64,000 nt of DNA, from the NCBI RefSeq assembly GCF_014648055.1, contig NZ_BMQJ01000001.1, positions 496,001 to 560,000 on the forward strand, given 5' to 3'. The translations under genes and the position numbers were made by a program. Below, in pieces: positions 17,004-25,366 of the stretch; the first letter of the stretch is position 1; every line of letters starts with the position of its first letter. The notes under the pieces were generated by a model, which was given only the letters and a program-made list of their open reading frames with translations, did no database searches and was not told where the DNA came from. This DNA is from Streptosporangium pseudovulgare (GTDB lineage: Bacteria > Actinomycetota > Actinomycetes > Streptosporangiales > Streptosporangiaceae).

Positions 17004-18362
17004 TCATCTGGCCGCCCTCGCGGCCGCGATCAGATTCGTCGTGGACCGGCCGGACACCAGCGGCAGGATCACGCTCTCTCCCCCGGTCCGGCGGACGGTC
17101 TCGGCCTCGGGCAGGTCCAGCGCCGTGTAGTCGCCGCCTTTGACCCACACGTCGGGGCGGAGCCGCTCGATCATCGCCACCGGGGTGTCCTCGTCGAACA
17201 CGGCCACGGCGTCGACGCACTGCAGCGCGCGCAGCACCTCCACCCGGTCCCGCTGGCCGACCACGGGCCGCCCCGGGCCCTTCAGCCGCCGCACCGAGGC
17301 GTCGGAGTTGACGCATACGATCAGCGCGTCCCCCAGCGCCCGTGCCCGTCGCAGCAGGCTGACGTGCCCGGCGTGCAGCAGGTCGAAGCAGCCGCCGGTC
17401 GCGATCAGCCGCCCGCCGGTGGCCCGGACCACCTCGGCCACCTCCGGGGCCGTGCGCGGCCGGTCCCCGGGCGCGGGCGCGGGCGTCCGCACCGTCGCCG
17501 CCCCGCCGTTCTCCACGAACCGGGCGGCCTCGGCGACGCCGATCCCGACGGCCTCCTCCACCGGCGCGCCGGAGGCCAGCGCGAGCGCGGCGGCCCCGGA
17601 GAACCGGTCGCCCGCGCCGCAGGCGTCCGGGCCCGCCGAGCACACCGGCGGCGGCATCCGCGTGGACCGGCCGCCCCGCCGGGCCAGCACGGCGCCCTCC
17701 CCTCCCAGCGTGACGGCCACCGCCTCGGCGCGCAGCGTCCGGACGAGGTGGCGGGCCATCCGGTCGGGCGACAGGCGCGGCTGGGCGCTCAGCGTCCGGG
17801 CCTCGGACTCACTCGGGGTGACCAGCGTGCAGCCGGGAAGGGGCAGCGGTCCCCGCGGGTGCGGGTCCCACACCAGCGGCACGCCCGCCCCGCGCAGGAA
17901 GGGGCCCAGGACCTCGGAGACGCCGCGGCCGTAGTCGGACACCAGGACCGCGCCCGCGCCGCGGAGCAGCGACTCGACCTGCCCGGCCCGGCGGGCGTCG
18001 AGGGCCGGGTCCGCCCGGCCGTCACCGGTGTCGATGCGCAGCATGGTCTGCCCCCGGGCCCGCACCCGGGTCTTGGTGATCGTGGTGCCCTGCAGCGGCA
18101 GCCGGACCACCTCGACCCGGCCGGACAGCAGGCCCAGCAGGCAGCGGCCGGGGTGGTCGTCGCCGAAGGCGGCGACCAGGACCACCTCGGCGCCGCCCTC
18201 GGCGGCCAGCACCGCGGCGAGCCCCGCCCCGCCGGGGCGGCGGTGCTCGTGGCTGCCCGCCACGACCGGCACGGGGGCGTCGGGGCACAGCCGTTCGGCG
18301 TCGCCCTCGACGTCCACGTCGAGCAGCGTGTCCCCGATGACGACGATCGGCCGCGTGATCAT
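17004..18362 (-). CDS. hldE: Bifunctional heptose-7-phosphate kinase / heptose-1-phosphate nucleotidyltransferase
   Basis: The 452-residue protein joins a PfkB/ribokinase-type kinase (about residues 1-310, with the anion-hole motif DACGAGDRFSGA) to a cytidylyltransferase-fold domain (about 320-450, with TGGCFDLLHAGHVSLL and its HxGH motif). This is the full HldE arrangement: it phosphorylates sedoheptulose-derived heptose-7-phosphate at C1 and, after removal of the 7-phosphate, adds a nucleotide. The phosphatase (GmhB) and the 6-epimerase (HldD) of the Gram-negative pathway are not seen here. Its start overlaps the gmhA stop by 4 bases. Confidence 0.92.
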   Translation of the reverse strand: MITRPIVVIGDTLLDVDVEGDAERLCPDAPVPVVAGSHEHRRPGGAGLAAVLAAEGGAEVVLVAAFGDDHPGRCLLGLLSGRVEVVRLPLQGTTITKTRVRARGQTMLRIDTGDGRADPALDARRAGQVESLLRGAGAVLVSDYGRGVSEVLGPFLRGAGVPLVWDPHPRGPLPLPGCTLVTPSESEARTLSAQPRLSPDRMARHLVRTLRAEAVAVTLGGEGAVLARRGGRSTRMPPPVCSAGPDACGAGDRFSGAAALALASGAPVEEAVGIGVAEAARFVENGGAATVRTPAPAPGDRPRTAPEVAEVVRATGGRLIATGGCFDLLHAGHVSLLRRARALGDALIVCVNSDASVRRLKGPGRPVVGQRDRVEVLRALQCVDAVAVFDEDTPVAMIERLRPDVWVKGGDYTALDLPEAETVRRTGGESVILPLVSGRSTTNLIAAARAAR

Positions 18363-18928
18363 CCGGTCGCCTCCTCCATCGCGTCCTCCACCGCGTCACA
18401 GAGCATGTGGATCACCGCGAGGTGCACCTCCTGCACGGTCGCGGTGTCCCCGGCGGGCACCGCCAGGACCTCGTCGCACAGCGCGGCCAGCGGGTTGGGC
18501 GCCGGGCCGGTCAGCGCCCAGGCCACGATGCCCGTCCGGCGGGCGGCGCGCGCCGCGGCCAGCACGTTCGGGCTGCGCCCGCTGGTGGACAGGCACATCA
18601 GCACGTCGCCGGGACGGCCGTGCGCCCGCACCTGGCGGGCGTAGACCTCCTCGGCGCCGAAGTCGTTGCCGATCGCGGTCACCGCCGAGGTGTCGGCGTG
18701 CAGCGGTATCGCCGCGTACGGTTCCCGGTCGGCGCGGTACCGGCCGACCAGCTCGGCGGTCAGGTGCTGGGCCTCGGCCGCCGAGCCGCCGTTGCCGCAG
18801 GCCAGCAGCCTGCCGCCGCCGCCCAGCACGGCCGCGAGCTTGCGGCCCCACACGGAGATCGTCGCCGCGTCGGCGTCCATCGCGCGGAGCGCGGTGCGCA
18901 GGCGCGACAGGTGCGGGTGCACGGTCAT
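18359..18928 (-). CDS. gmhA: Sedoheptulose-7-phosphate isomerase
   Basis: The 189-residue SIS-domain protein has the GmhA signature CGNGGSAAEAQHLTAELVGR and CLSTSGRSPNVLAA. It converts sedoheptulose 7-phosphate to glycero-manno-heptose 7-phosphate, the first step of NDP-heptose synthesis. The length is normal. It overlaps the upstream glycosyltransferase gene and the downstream HldE gene by 4 bases each, so the three are translated together. Confidence 0.92.
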   Translation of the reverse strand: MTVHPHLSRLRTALRAMDADAATISVWGRKLAAVLGGGGRLLACGNGGSAAEAQHLTAELVGRYRADREPYAAIPLHADTSAVTAIGNDFGAEEVYARQVRAHGRPGDVLMCLSTSGRSPNVLAAARAARRTGIVAWALTGPAPNPLAALCDEVLAVPAGDTATVQEVHLAVIHMLCDAVEDAMEEATG

Positions 18929-20118
18929 CCCCCCGCCACGGCGACCCGGGCCCCGCGGCCCGCGAGGACGTCCAGGTAGACCGACTCGGTGCGGGCCGCC
19001 ACCCGCGGCCAGCCGTACCGGGTGACGGCGCGCCGCCGGCCGGCCTCGGCGAGCGACGCCCGCAGCTCGGGGCGGCCCAGCACGTCGAGCAGGGCCCGCG
19101 ACAGGGCCCGCGGGTCGCGGGGCGGCACCAGCACGCCGCAGCCGGCGACGGTGTCGAGGTGTCCGCCGACCGAGGAGGCGACCACGGGCACCCCGCAGGC
19201 CATCGCCTCGACCGGGACCATCCCGAACGGCTCGTACCACGGAACGGTCACCAGCGCGTCGGCCGAGCGCATCAGCGCCGGCACCTCGGCGCGGCCGACG
19301 CTGCCCAGCAGGTGGACCCGGCCGGTCAGCCCGCAGGCCGTGGCCAGGCCGGCCAGCCGCACCGCCTCGTCGTCGCGCGGCGTGCCGCCGACGATGAGCA
19401 GCTCGGCGTCGGGCAGCCGGCACAGCGCCCGCACGACGGTGTCCAGCCCCTTGCGGGGGACCATCCGGCCGACGCAGAGCACCCGCGGCGCCGGGCCGCG
19501 CGGAGCGATCGGCCCGTCGGGGCGGAACAGCTCCAGGTCCACCCCGCAGGGCACCACGGCGATCCGTTCGTGGCCGACGCCCATGCGCAGCAGCTCGCTC
19601 ACCTCGTCGCGGCAGGTCGCCACGATCGCGTGCGCCCGGCGCGCGATGTCGGTCTCGGCGGCGACGCGTCCGGGCGGGCTGGTGTCGGCCGGTCCCTGCC
19701 AGCGCCGCTTGACCACGCCCAGGGCGTGGAAGGTCTGCACGACCGGCACGCCGAGGTCCCGCGCCGCGGCGAGGGCGGCCAGCCCGCTCATCCAGAAGTG
19801 GGCGTGGACCACGTCGGGTGGCCGTTCGGCCCACCGCCGCGCCAGATGGGCGCCGAAGGCGGGCATGTACGGCAGCAGCTCGTCCTTGGGCAGGTCCTCG
19901 GCGGGCCCGGCGGGGACGTGCTCGACGGTCAGCCCGGGTCCGGCGGAGACGTGTTCCGGCTGGTCGGGCGCGGTGCGGCGGGTGTGCACGGTGACCTCGT
20001 GGCCCCGCTCGGCGAGGGCGGCGGCCAGGGCGGCGACGTGGACGTTCTGCCCGCCCGCGTCCACGCCGCCGACGGCCGCGAGGGGGTTGGCGTGCTCCGA
20101 CACCAAAGCGATCCTCAT
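18925..20118 (-). CDS. Glycosyltransferase family 4
   Basis: The 397-residue GT-B enzyme has the N-terminal GGVDAGGQNVHVAALAAALA and VVHAHFWMSGLAA. The C-terminal donor site has VLCVGRMVPRKGLD and the E-x7-E motif in EPFGMVPVEAMACGVP. It resembles the sucrose-phosphate-synthase/MshA-like branch of family 4. ATG at 20118 has GGAGG 7 bases upstream. This strong ribosome site follows a 176-base repeat-rich gap, so the gene may be a separate translational unit within the operon. Confidence 0.9.
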   Translation of the reverse strand: MRIALVSEHANPLAAVGGVDAGGQNVHVAALAAALAERGHEVTVHTRRTAPDQPEHVSAGPGLTVEHVPAGPAEDLPKDELLPYMPAFGAHLARRWAERPPDVVHAHFWMSGLAALAAARDLGVPVVQTFHALGVVKRRWQGPADTSPPGRVAAETDIARRAHAIVATCRDEVSELLRMGVGHERIAVVPCGVDLELFRPDGPIAPRGPAPRVLCVGRMVPRKGLDTVVRALCRLPDAELLIVGGTPRDDEAVRLAGLATACGLTGRVHLLGSVGRAEVPALMRSADALVTVPWYEPFGMVPVEAMACGVPVVASSVGGHLDTVAGCGVLVPPRDPRALSRALLDVLGRPELRASLAEAGRRRAVTRYGWPRVAARTESVYLDVLAGRGARVAVAGG

Positions 20119-20138
20119 GACACGACCTCCTTCACGCC

Positions 20139-20305
20139 TCACGGCACGGTCTCCCGCGCGGGCACCTTCGCCTCGGCCTCCTCCGCCGGCACCCTCACGG
20201 CCCTCTCCTCTGCCACGGCCCCCTTCACGGACGCCGTCACGGCACGGTCCTCTCCGCCGGCGCCCTCACCGCACGGTCCTCTCCGTCGGCGCCGTCACGG
20301 CACGG
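20139..20305. repeat. Imperfect ~29-bp tandem repeats, TCACGGCACGG type
   Basis: Two adjacent 29-base units (20237-20265 and 20266-20294) differ at few positions. A third begins at 20295, where its TCA is the reverse-strand stop codon of the GT9 gene. A related unit starts at 20139. They fill most of the gap between the GT9 and GT4 genes. Confidence 0.6.
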
Positions 20306-21545
20306 CCTCCCTCACGGGCGCCAGGCGGCCGACGGCCTCGACGACCCGCGCGGGCGACACCGACGACAGGCACGGGTGGCCGGACACCGGGCAGATCCGG
20401 GCGCGGCTTCCCGCGCACGGGGCGCCCTGGTCGCCGAGCAGCACGGACGGCACGCCGTACGGGGCCCAGCGAGCGGCCGGGACCACCGGGGCGAACAGGA
20501 TGACCACCGGTGTGCCGACGGCCGCCGCCAGGTGGGCGGGGCCGGTGTTGGCCACCACGACCGCGCTCGCCCCGGCGAGCACGGCGGCCAGTTCGGCGAG
20601 GGACGTCCGTCCGCCGAGGTCCCGGACGGCCTCCGCGGTGTCCGGGACGACCCCTCCGGCGTCGGAGCCGCCCGTCCCGGCGTGCCCGGCGCCGCCTGCC
20701 ACCCGCCGGGTCAGTTCGCACTCGCCCGGCCCCCCGGTGACGACGACCCGCCGGCCCGCGCGGACCAGCTCCCGGACCGCCTCGGCGCAGTGGCCCTCCG
20801 GCCAGGCCCGGGCCGGCGCGGAGGCGCCGGGGTGGACCACGACGTAGCCGGGCGGCCCGGTGAGGTGCGCGACCGACGGCAGCGGACGCCGTACGGCGAG
20901 CCGGCCGTCGTCGCCGGGCGGCAGGCCGAAGCCGGCGGCGCGGGCCACCGCGAGCATCCGCTCGGGTTCGGGTACGTCCACGGTCTCGTCCACGATGTGG
21001 CGGACGTCCAGCAGCGAGCCGGGGTAGTCCTCGCTGATCGCGGCGATCCGGGGCACCCCGGCCAGCCTGAGCAGCAGCGCCGGCGGCAGCGACGACTGGT
21101 GGAAGGAGGTGAGGATCAGCGCCTGGTCGGGGGCGATCTCCCGGATGAGCCGGATCAACCGGATGACGTGCGGGCCGGTCACCGGCTGCGGGTCGGGGTC
21201 GATCCACGGGGCCCGCCACTCCAGCACGCGGTCCACGCCGGGCAGCAGCCCGGCCGCGGCCCGGCCGTTGGGCCCGGCCAGCAGCACCACCCGGCGGGCC
21301 GACGCCGCGACGGCGCGGACGGCCGGACCGGCGAGCAGCACGTCCCCGGCGTTGTCGAGGCGGACGACCAGGACGGTGCCGGCCGGGGCGCGGGTCGCGG
21401 CGGTCGCGGCGGTCACAGTGGTCATGGTGGTCACAGCGGTCACGGTGGTCGCGGGGCGGGTCACGGCGGGCGTGGAGCGGGCCGCGTCGCCGTTCGCCGG
21501 GCCGCTCGCCGGGCCGTTCGCCGTGCCGTTCACGGGGCCCGTCAC
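20295..21545 (-). CDS. Glycosyltransferase family 9 (heptosyltransferase-like), copy 2
   Basis: The 416-residue GT-B protein has the N-terminal VLVVRLDNAGDVLLAGPAVR. The donor-site blocks are VVVHPGASAPARAWPEGH and NTGPAHLAAAVGTPVVILF, then CPVSGHPC. The GTG start at 21545 overlaps the preceding GT2 stop (GTGA). The first about 50 residues are low-complexity repeats (NGxANGPxSG, then VTAVTTMTTVT) placed before the fold. They look like recent in-frame repeat expansion. It probably adds a heptose or a related sugar. Confidence 0.88.
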   Translation of the reverse strand: MTGPVNGTANGPASGPANGDAARSTPAVTRPATTVTAVTTMTTVTAATAATRAPAGTVLVVRLDNAGDVLLAGPAVRAVAASARRVVLLAGPNGRAAAGLLPGVDRVLEWRAPWIDPDPQPVTGPHVIRLIRLIREIAPDQALILTSFHQSSLPPALLLRLAGVPRIAAISEDYPGSLLDVRHIVDETVDVPEPERMLAVARAAGFGLPPGDDGRLAVRRPLPSVAHLTGPPGYVVVHPGASAPARAWPEGHCAEAVRELVRAGRRVVVTGGPGECELTRRVAGGAGHAGTGGSDAGGVVPDTAEAVRDLGGRTSLAELAAVLAGASAVVVANTGPAHLAAAVGTPVVILFAPVVPAARWAPYGVPSVLLGDQGAPCAGSRARICPVSGHPCLSSVSPARVVEAVGRLAPVREAVP

Positions 21546-22594
21546 AGCCGGATCCGCAACTCGCCGTGCAGCCGGTGCGCGCAGGCCGCCGGCGGGATGA
21601 GCACGCTGGTGAGCAGCATCCGGCCGATCTCCGCGGGGGTGCGCGGCCCCGGGGCGATCCTGGCCCAGGCGAACTCGGCGGTCAGCGCCAGCCAGCCCGC
21701 TCCGGCCGCCGCCGCGGCTCCTCTGGCCAGCGCGCACGCCGGGCCCCGGCCCCGTTCCGGGAGGGCCGGACACCGGACCCGCCGGTCAGGTGCCCGTCCG
21801 GCCGCCCGGCCGCGGGCCGGTGCGCCGGGGCCGGTGATCCCGGCGATCATGGGCAGCGCGCCCGCGAGGAGCGCCAGCCCTCCGAGGCAGGTGGTCAGCG
21901 CGTGGCGGCGCAGCCGTCCGGAGCCGCTTCCGATGGCCGCCCGCCAGGCCGGGCCGTGCAGGTGGCGCATCAGCGCGTCGTCGGCGTTGCCGCGCTGGCG
22001 GCGCACGCTCGCCCACGGCCCGTCCTCGCGGACCGGATGGCTGGTGACGCGCTCGCCCTTGACCAGGCGGTAGCCGGCGGCCGTCACCCGCAGCGCGAGA
22101 TCGGCGTCCTCCCGGTAGGCGCGCGGGAAGCGCTCGTCGAACCCGCCGACCCGCTCCAGCGCCTCGCGCCGGTAGGCCATGTCGGCGGTGATCCAGTGGG
22201 AGCCCGCGAGCCCGGCGGTGTTGCGCTCGTCGTCGGTCGGCCGCCGGCCCTCGGGCGGCGGCACGTGGATGCGGCCCTGGCTGCCCGCCACATCGGCGGG
22301 CAGGCCGTCCAGATCGGCGCGGAGCGCCTTCGCCCAGCCGGGAGCGGGCAGCACGTCGTCGTCCAGGAACACGATCCACGGGGTGTCCGCGGCCCGCCAG
22401 CCGGCGTTGCGGGCGGCGGCCGGCCCCCTGCCGCCCGAACGCACCGTCCGCACCCCGTCCGGCACCGGAAGGGGTTCGGCGCGGATGCCCTCCGGACGGT
22501 CGTCGGCGACGATGACGTCCAGGCCCGCGTCCAGCGCGGCGAGCGTCGCGGCGAGGCTCGGCCGGCCCACGGTCGGAACCACCACGGTGATCAT
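21542..22594 (-). CDS. Glycosyltransferase family 2 with C-terminal membrane segments
   Basis: The 350-residue GT-A enzyme starts ITVVVPTVGRPSLAATLAAL. It has a DDR nucleotide site, a metal-binding DDD (IVFLDDDVLP) and the acceptor-side region YREDADLALRV. The C-terminal 120 residues carry hydrophobic stretches (CLGGLALLAGALPMIAGI and a second stretch near WLALTAEFAW), so it is likely membrane-associated and works on a lipid-linked acceptor. It overlaps the carbamoyltransferase gene by 4 bases. Confidence 0.88.
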   Translation of the reverse strand: MITVVVPTVGRPSLAATLAALDAGLDVIVADDRPEGIRAEPLPVPDGVRTVRSGGRGPAAARNAGWRAADTPWIVFLDDDVLPAPGWAKALRADLDGLPADVAGSQGRIHVPPPEGRRPTDDERNTAGLAGSHWITADMAYRREALERVGGFDERFPRAYREDADLALRVTAAGYRLVKGERVTSHPVREDGPWASVRRQRGNADDALMRHLHGPAWRAAIGSGSGRLRRHALTTCLGGLALLAGALPMIAGITGPGAPARGRAAGRAPDRRVRCPALPERGRGPACALARGAAAAAGAGWLALTAEFAWARIAPGPRTPAEIGRMLLTSVLIPPAACAHRLHGELRIRL

Positions 22595-24231
22595 GTGGCG
22601 AACACCCCCGTCCGGCGCACCAGGAACGGCCCCAGCGCCAGAACGTCCACCGGCGCCGACCCGAAACACTCCAGCGCGTCCCGCGGATCGTCGGCCATCG
22701 GCCGGCCCGCGGTGTTGAGGCTGGTGTTGACCAGCACGGGCAGCCCGGTGCGGGCCTCGAACTCCTCCAGCAACCGCGCCAGCAACGGCTCGCTCCCCGG
22801 CTCGACGGTCTGGACGCGGGCGGTGCCGTCCACGTGCACCACCGCCGGGATCCGGCTCCGCCACTCCGGCGCCACATCGTGGACGAACAGCATGTACGGG
22901 CTCGGCACCGGCCCCCGGCTGAAGATCCGTCCCGCGCGGTCGGCGAGCACCATGGGGGCGATGGGGCGGAACTGCTCGCGGCCCTTGACGTCGTTGAGCC
23001 GCTCGGTGTTGACCGCGTGCCCCGGATGCGCCAGCAACGACCGGTGCCCCAGCGCGCGGGGACCGTACTCGCTGCGGCCCTGGAACCACGCCACGATCCG
23101 GTCGGCGGCCAGTTCGTCGGCCACCGCCGCGGCCAGGTCCGCCGGCCGCTCGCAGGAGACGTTCGCGGTCCGCAGCCAGGCCGCCAGCTCCGCCTCGCTC
23201 CAGGACCGGCCGAGATCCGCGCCCGGCATCGGCGCGGCCGGCTCCCCCGCCGCCGCCGCCAGGTGCAGCGCGCCGCCCAGCGCGGTGCCGGCGTCCCCCG
23301 CGGCGGGCTGCACCCACACGTGCTCGAACGGGGTGGCCTCGGCGATGCGGGTGTTGGCCACGCAGTTCAGCGCCACCCCGCCGGCCATCGTCAGCACGCG
23401 CTGGCCGGTACGGCCGTGCAGCCACCGCGCCAGGTCCACCAGCACCTCCTCCAGCCTGGCCTGCACGCTGGCGGCGAGGTCGGCGTGCTCGCCCGTCCAC
23501 TCCCGGTGCGGGCGCAGGGGTTTGGCGAAGGCGCTCCAGTCCACCGGTTCGGTGCGGAACCCGCCGTCCCCGGTGGGGTAGACGAGAGCGCGCAGCTCGG
23601 GCAGGAAGCGGGGGCGGCCGTAGGAGGCCAGCGCCATCACCTTGTACTCGTCGCTGGAGTGCAGGAATCCCAGGTGGGTGGTCAGGCTTTCGTACAGCAG
23701 GCCCAGCGAGTGCGGCAGTTCCTGGGCGGTGATGATCTCCAGGGAGCCGCCGCGATACGCGCCGGCCAGGTGGGAGACCGCCTCGCCGCGGCCGTCGCAC
23801 ACCAGGACGGCCGAGTCGGTGAACGGCGCGGCCAGGCCCGCGGAGGCGGCGTGCGCGATGTGGTGGGGTACGAAGCGCACCTGTGCCGCGTCCAGCCCCG
23901 GCAGCGCACCGGCGAGGAAGGACGGGGCGCGGCGGGCGTAGGTGGTGCGCAGCTCCTCCCAGCCCGGATCCTGGCCCGGCCCGCCGGGCACCACCAGGTC
24001 GGGGTCGTAGGAGTAGGCCACCGCGTCCAGGTCCTCCGGGCGCAGCCCGGCCCGGGCCAGGCACCAGGCCGCGGCCCGCTCGGGCAGTTCCCACGCCGAG
24101 AACGGCACCGGGCGCTTGCCGTGCTTGCGGCGGCTGAAGCGTTCCTCCTCGGCCGCCGCGACCACTTCCCCGTCGACGACCAACGCGGCGGCCGGATCAT
24201 GAAAGATCGCATTTATCCCGAGAAATCTCAT
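22591..24231 (-). CDS. NodU/CmcH-type O-carbamoyltransferase
   Basis: The 546-residue protein begins FLGINAIFHDPAAALVVDGE and contains the metal-binding HHIAHAASA motif, SSDEYKVMALASYG, TMAGGVALNCVANTRI and EYGPRALGHRSLLA. The C-terminal Sua5-like part ends with LVNTSLN. These proteins use carbamoyl phosphate and ATP to carbamoylate a hydroxyl of a sugar or natural product. It is the first gene of the glycan operon. GAGAGG lies 7 bases before the ATG. The acceptor is probably a sugar of the final glycan. Confidence 0.93.
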   Translation of the reverse strand: MRFLGINAIFHDPAAALVVDGEVVAAAEEERFSRRKHGKRPVPFSAWELPERAAAWCLARAGLRPEDLDAVAYSYDPDLVVPGGPGQDPGWEELRTTYARRAPSFLAGALPGLDAAQVRFVPHHIAHAASAGLAAPFTDSAVLVCDGRGEAVSHLAGAYRGGSLEIITAQELPHSLGLLYESLTTHLGFLHSSDEYKVMALASYGRPRFLPELRALVYPTGDGGFRTEPVDWSAFAKPLRPHREWTGEHADLAASVQARLEEVLVDLARWLHGRTGQRVLTMAGGVALNCVANTRIAEATPFEHVWVQPAAGDAGTALGGALHLAAAAGEPAAPMPGADLGRSWSEAELAAWLRTANVSCERPADLAAAVADELAADRIVAWFQGRSEYGPRALGHRSLLAHPGHAVNTERLNDVKGREQFRPIAPMVLADRAGRIFSRGPVPSPYMLFVHDVAPEWRSRIPAVVHVDGTARVQTVEPGSEPLLARLLEEFEARTGLPVLVNTSLNTAGRPMADDPRDALECFGSAPVDVLALGPFLVRRTGVFAT

Positions 24232-24249
24232 TGAGTCGCCTCTCGTGAT

Positions 24250-24265
24250 GTAGTTACTTAACTAC
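24250..24265. promoter_or_regulatory. 16-bp palindrome before the carbamoyltransferase gene
   Basis: GTAGTTA (24250-24256) and its complement (24259-24265) flank two bases. CTCTCG (24240-24245) and CGAGAG (24266-24271) form outer arms, with four unpaired bases on one side. It begins about 9 bases upstream of the start codon, so it may be an operator or an mRNA hairpin that masks the ribosome site. Confidence 0.5.
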
Positions 24266-24321
24266 CGAGAGCAGCGCTTCTCAAAACGAACATTCCGGGA
24301 AAAGTGCCTCTAAGAGAAGCA

Positions 24322-24341
24322 AACATCACTAAACATCACTC
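24322..24341 (-). promoter_or_regulatory. Two tandem AAACATCACT repeats
   Basis: Two identical 10-base units stand head to tail in an AT-rich upstream region of the leftward glycan operon. The one-turn spacing fits cooperative binding of a regulator. Confidence 0.5.
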
Positions 24342-24411
24342 TGTGGAGTTTTTCTCGTGGCCGACGGGCGCGGTGGGCCGCGCACGAGCCCGCCGGGCCG
24401 TCGCCGTCCGC

Positions 24412-24510
24412 CGGACGATGCGACCCCCGAGCGGGTCCACCGCCCGAGCGGGTCCACCGCCCGGGGGTCGCATCGTCCGAGCGGGTCCGCTCGGACGATG
24501 CGACCCCCGG
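24412..24510. repeat. Inverted and direct repeat array with a 50-base perfect palindrome
   Basis: CGGACGATGCGACCCCCG occurs at 24412-24429 and 24492-24509, and its reverse complement at 24462-24479. Between the first two lie two perfect 17-base direct repeats (24429-24445 and 24446-24462). Bases 24461-24510 form a perfect inverted repeat with 24-base arms and a 2-base centre. It could act as a strong terminator for the leftward small gene ending at 24525, upstream of the glycan operon promoter. Confidence 0.75.
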
Positions 24511-24524
24511 ACGGCGTCCCCGGG

Positions 24525-24710
24525 TCAACGTCCCTCGGTCCTGTCCAGGTCCCACGCCTCGGATCCGGCGACGCCCTTGCGGTCGTCGATCATCTGCGGC
24601 TCGGGGCCTTCCGTGTCGACGCCCTCCGGGGCCTCGGCTCCGGCCGTGTCCACCCGGTCGTCGGGCACCTGCGCCGGCGGGTTGTCGCGCTCCGGATCGG
24701 TCTCGGTCAT
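24525..24710 (-). CDS. Small acidic protein of unknown function
   Basis: The 61-residue, highly acidic and Pro-rich protein ends DLDRTEGR. The ATG at 24710 has AGGAG 7 bases upstream, which decides the start; the longer frame to 24812 adds an Arg-rich leader with no site. No domain is recognised. The composition suggests an intrinsically disordered cytoplasmic protein of a kind common in actinomycetes. Confidence 0.6.
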   Translation of the reverse strand: MTETDPERDNPPAQVPDDRVDTAGAEAPEGVDTEGPEPQMIDDRKGVAGSEAWDLDRTEGR

Positions 24711-24904
24711 GGGTGCTCTCCTGCCTCCTCGGAAGATCCCCCGGACCCGGACGCGGCGCGCCCGGCTTCCGGGAGGGCGTGGCCTTTCGCACGCGGAGGC
24801 TTCCCTATCCATCGGGCGGGCCCTTATAGCGGGCGGAGGTAAATATTGCGGAACCGGGCCGCCGCCCGAGCGGGAGGAAACCCGGCCGGCCCCCGTGCCG
24901 CCTA

Positions 24905-24946
24905 CCGAAGACCGTCACACGAACGCCGAAGACCGTCACACGAGCG
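24905..24946. repeat. Two 21-bp tandem repeats (CCGAAGACCGTCACACGA type)
   Basis: Units 24905-24925 and 24926-24946 differ by one base. They end 12 bases before the stop codon of the leftward membrane-protein gene. Confidence 0.65.
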
Positions 24947-24958
24947 GGGAGAAGCCCG

Positions 24959-25240
24959 TCAGTCCCGCCGCGTCCCGGCCGCCGGAGGGGGTCGCCGCAC
25001 GGGCAGGGAGAAACCCACGATCGCGATCTTGCGGATCACGGCCGTGAGCGCCGCGGTGGCGATCGCCGCCCAGGTCTGCGCCTGCGACAGGCGCAGCAGC
25101 CCCGCGGCGAGGAGGAAGTCCAGCAGCACCGCGACCGCGGTACGAGGCCCGGCGGCGGGCAGAGCCGCCAGCGCGGCGACCACCCCGGCGGCGACGATCA
25201 GGTTGACGACCGCCTGGACGATCTCTCCCATTCCCTGCAC
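24959..25240 (-). CDS. Small integral membrane protein
   Basis: The 93-residue protein has three hydrophobic segments (around VVNLIVAAGVVAALAALPAA, LLDFLLAAGLL and AAIATAALTAVI) and a basic C-terminus. No family is recognised with certainty. The GTG at 25240 has AGAGG 6 bases upstream; an ATG at 25231 is an alternative. It follows the DUF1622 gene after about 126 bases on the same strand, and the two may form one small membrane unit. Confidence 0.6.
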   Translation of the reverse strand: MQGMGEIVQAVVNLIVAAGVVAALAALPAAGPRTAVAVLLDFLLAAGLLRLSQAQTWAAIATAALTAVIRKIAIVGFSLPVRRPPPAAGTRRD

Positions 25241-25366
25241 CACTGTCCTCTCCGACCTCTCCGTCCTCCCCGGCTCACCTGGCGGGCCCGGCGGCACCGT
25301 ACCCGGTCCGCCGGACCCGGCGGGCTCCGGAGGGCGCCGGGCGCGGGGGCCGGGCGGCGCCGTACC

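Noticed and set aside
24412-24510. Possible CRISPR-like array
   Set aside because: Units alternate orientation, spacers are absent or repeated themselves, and no cas gene is near. It is a palindromic repeat.
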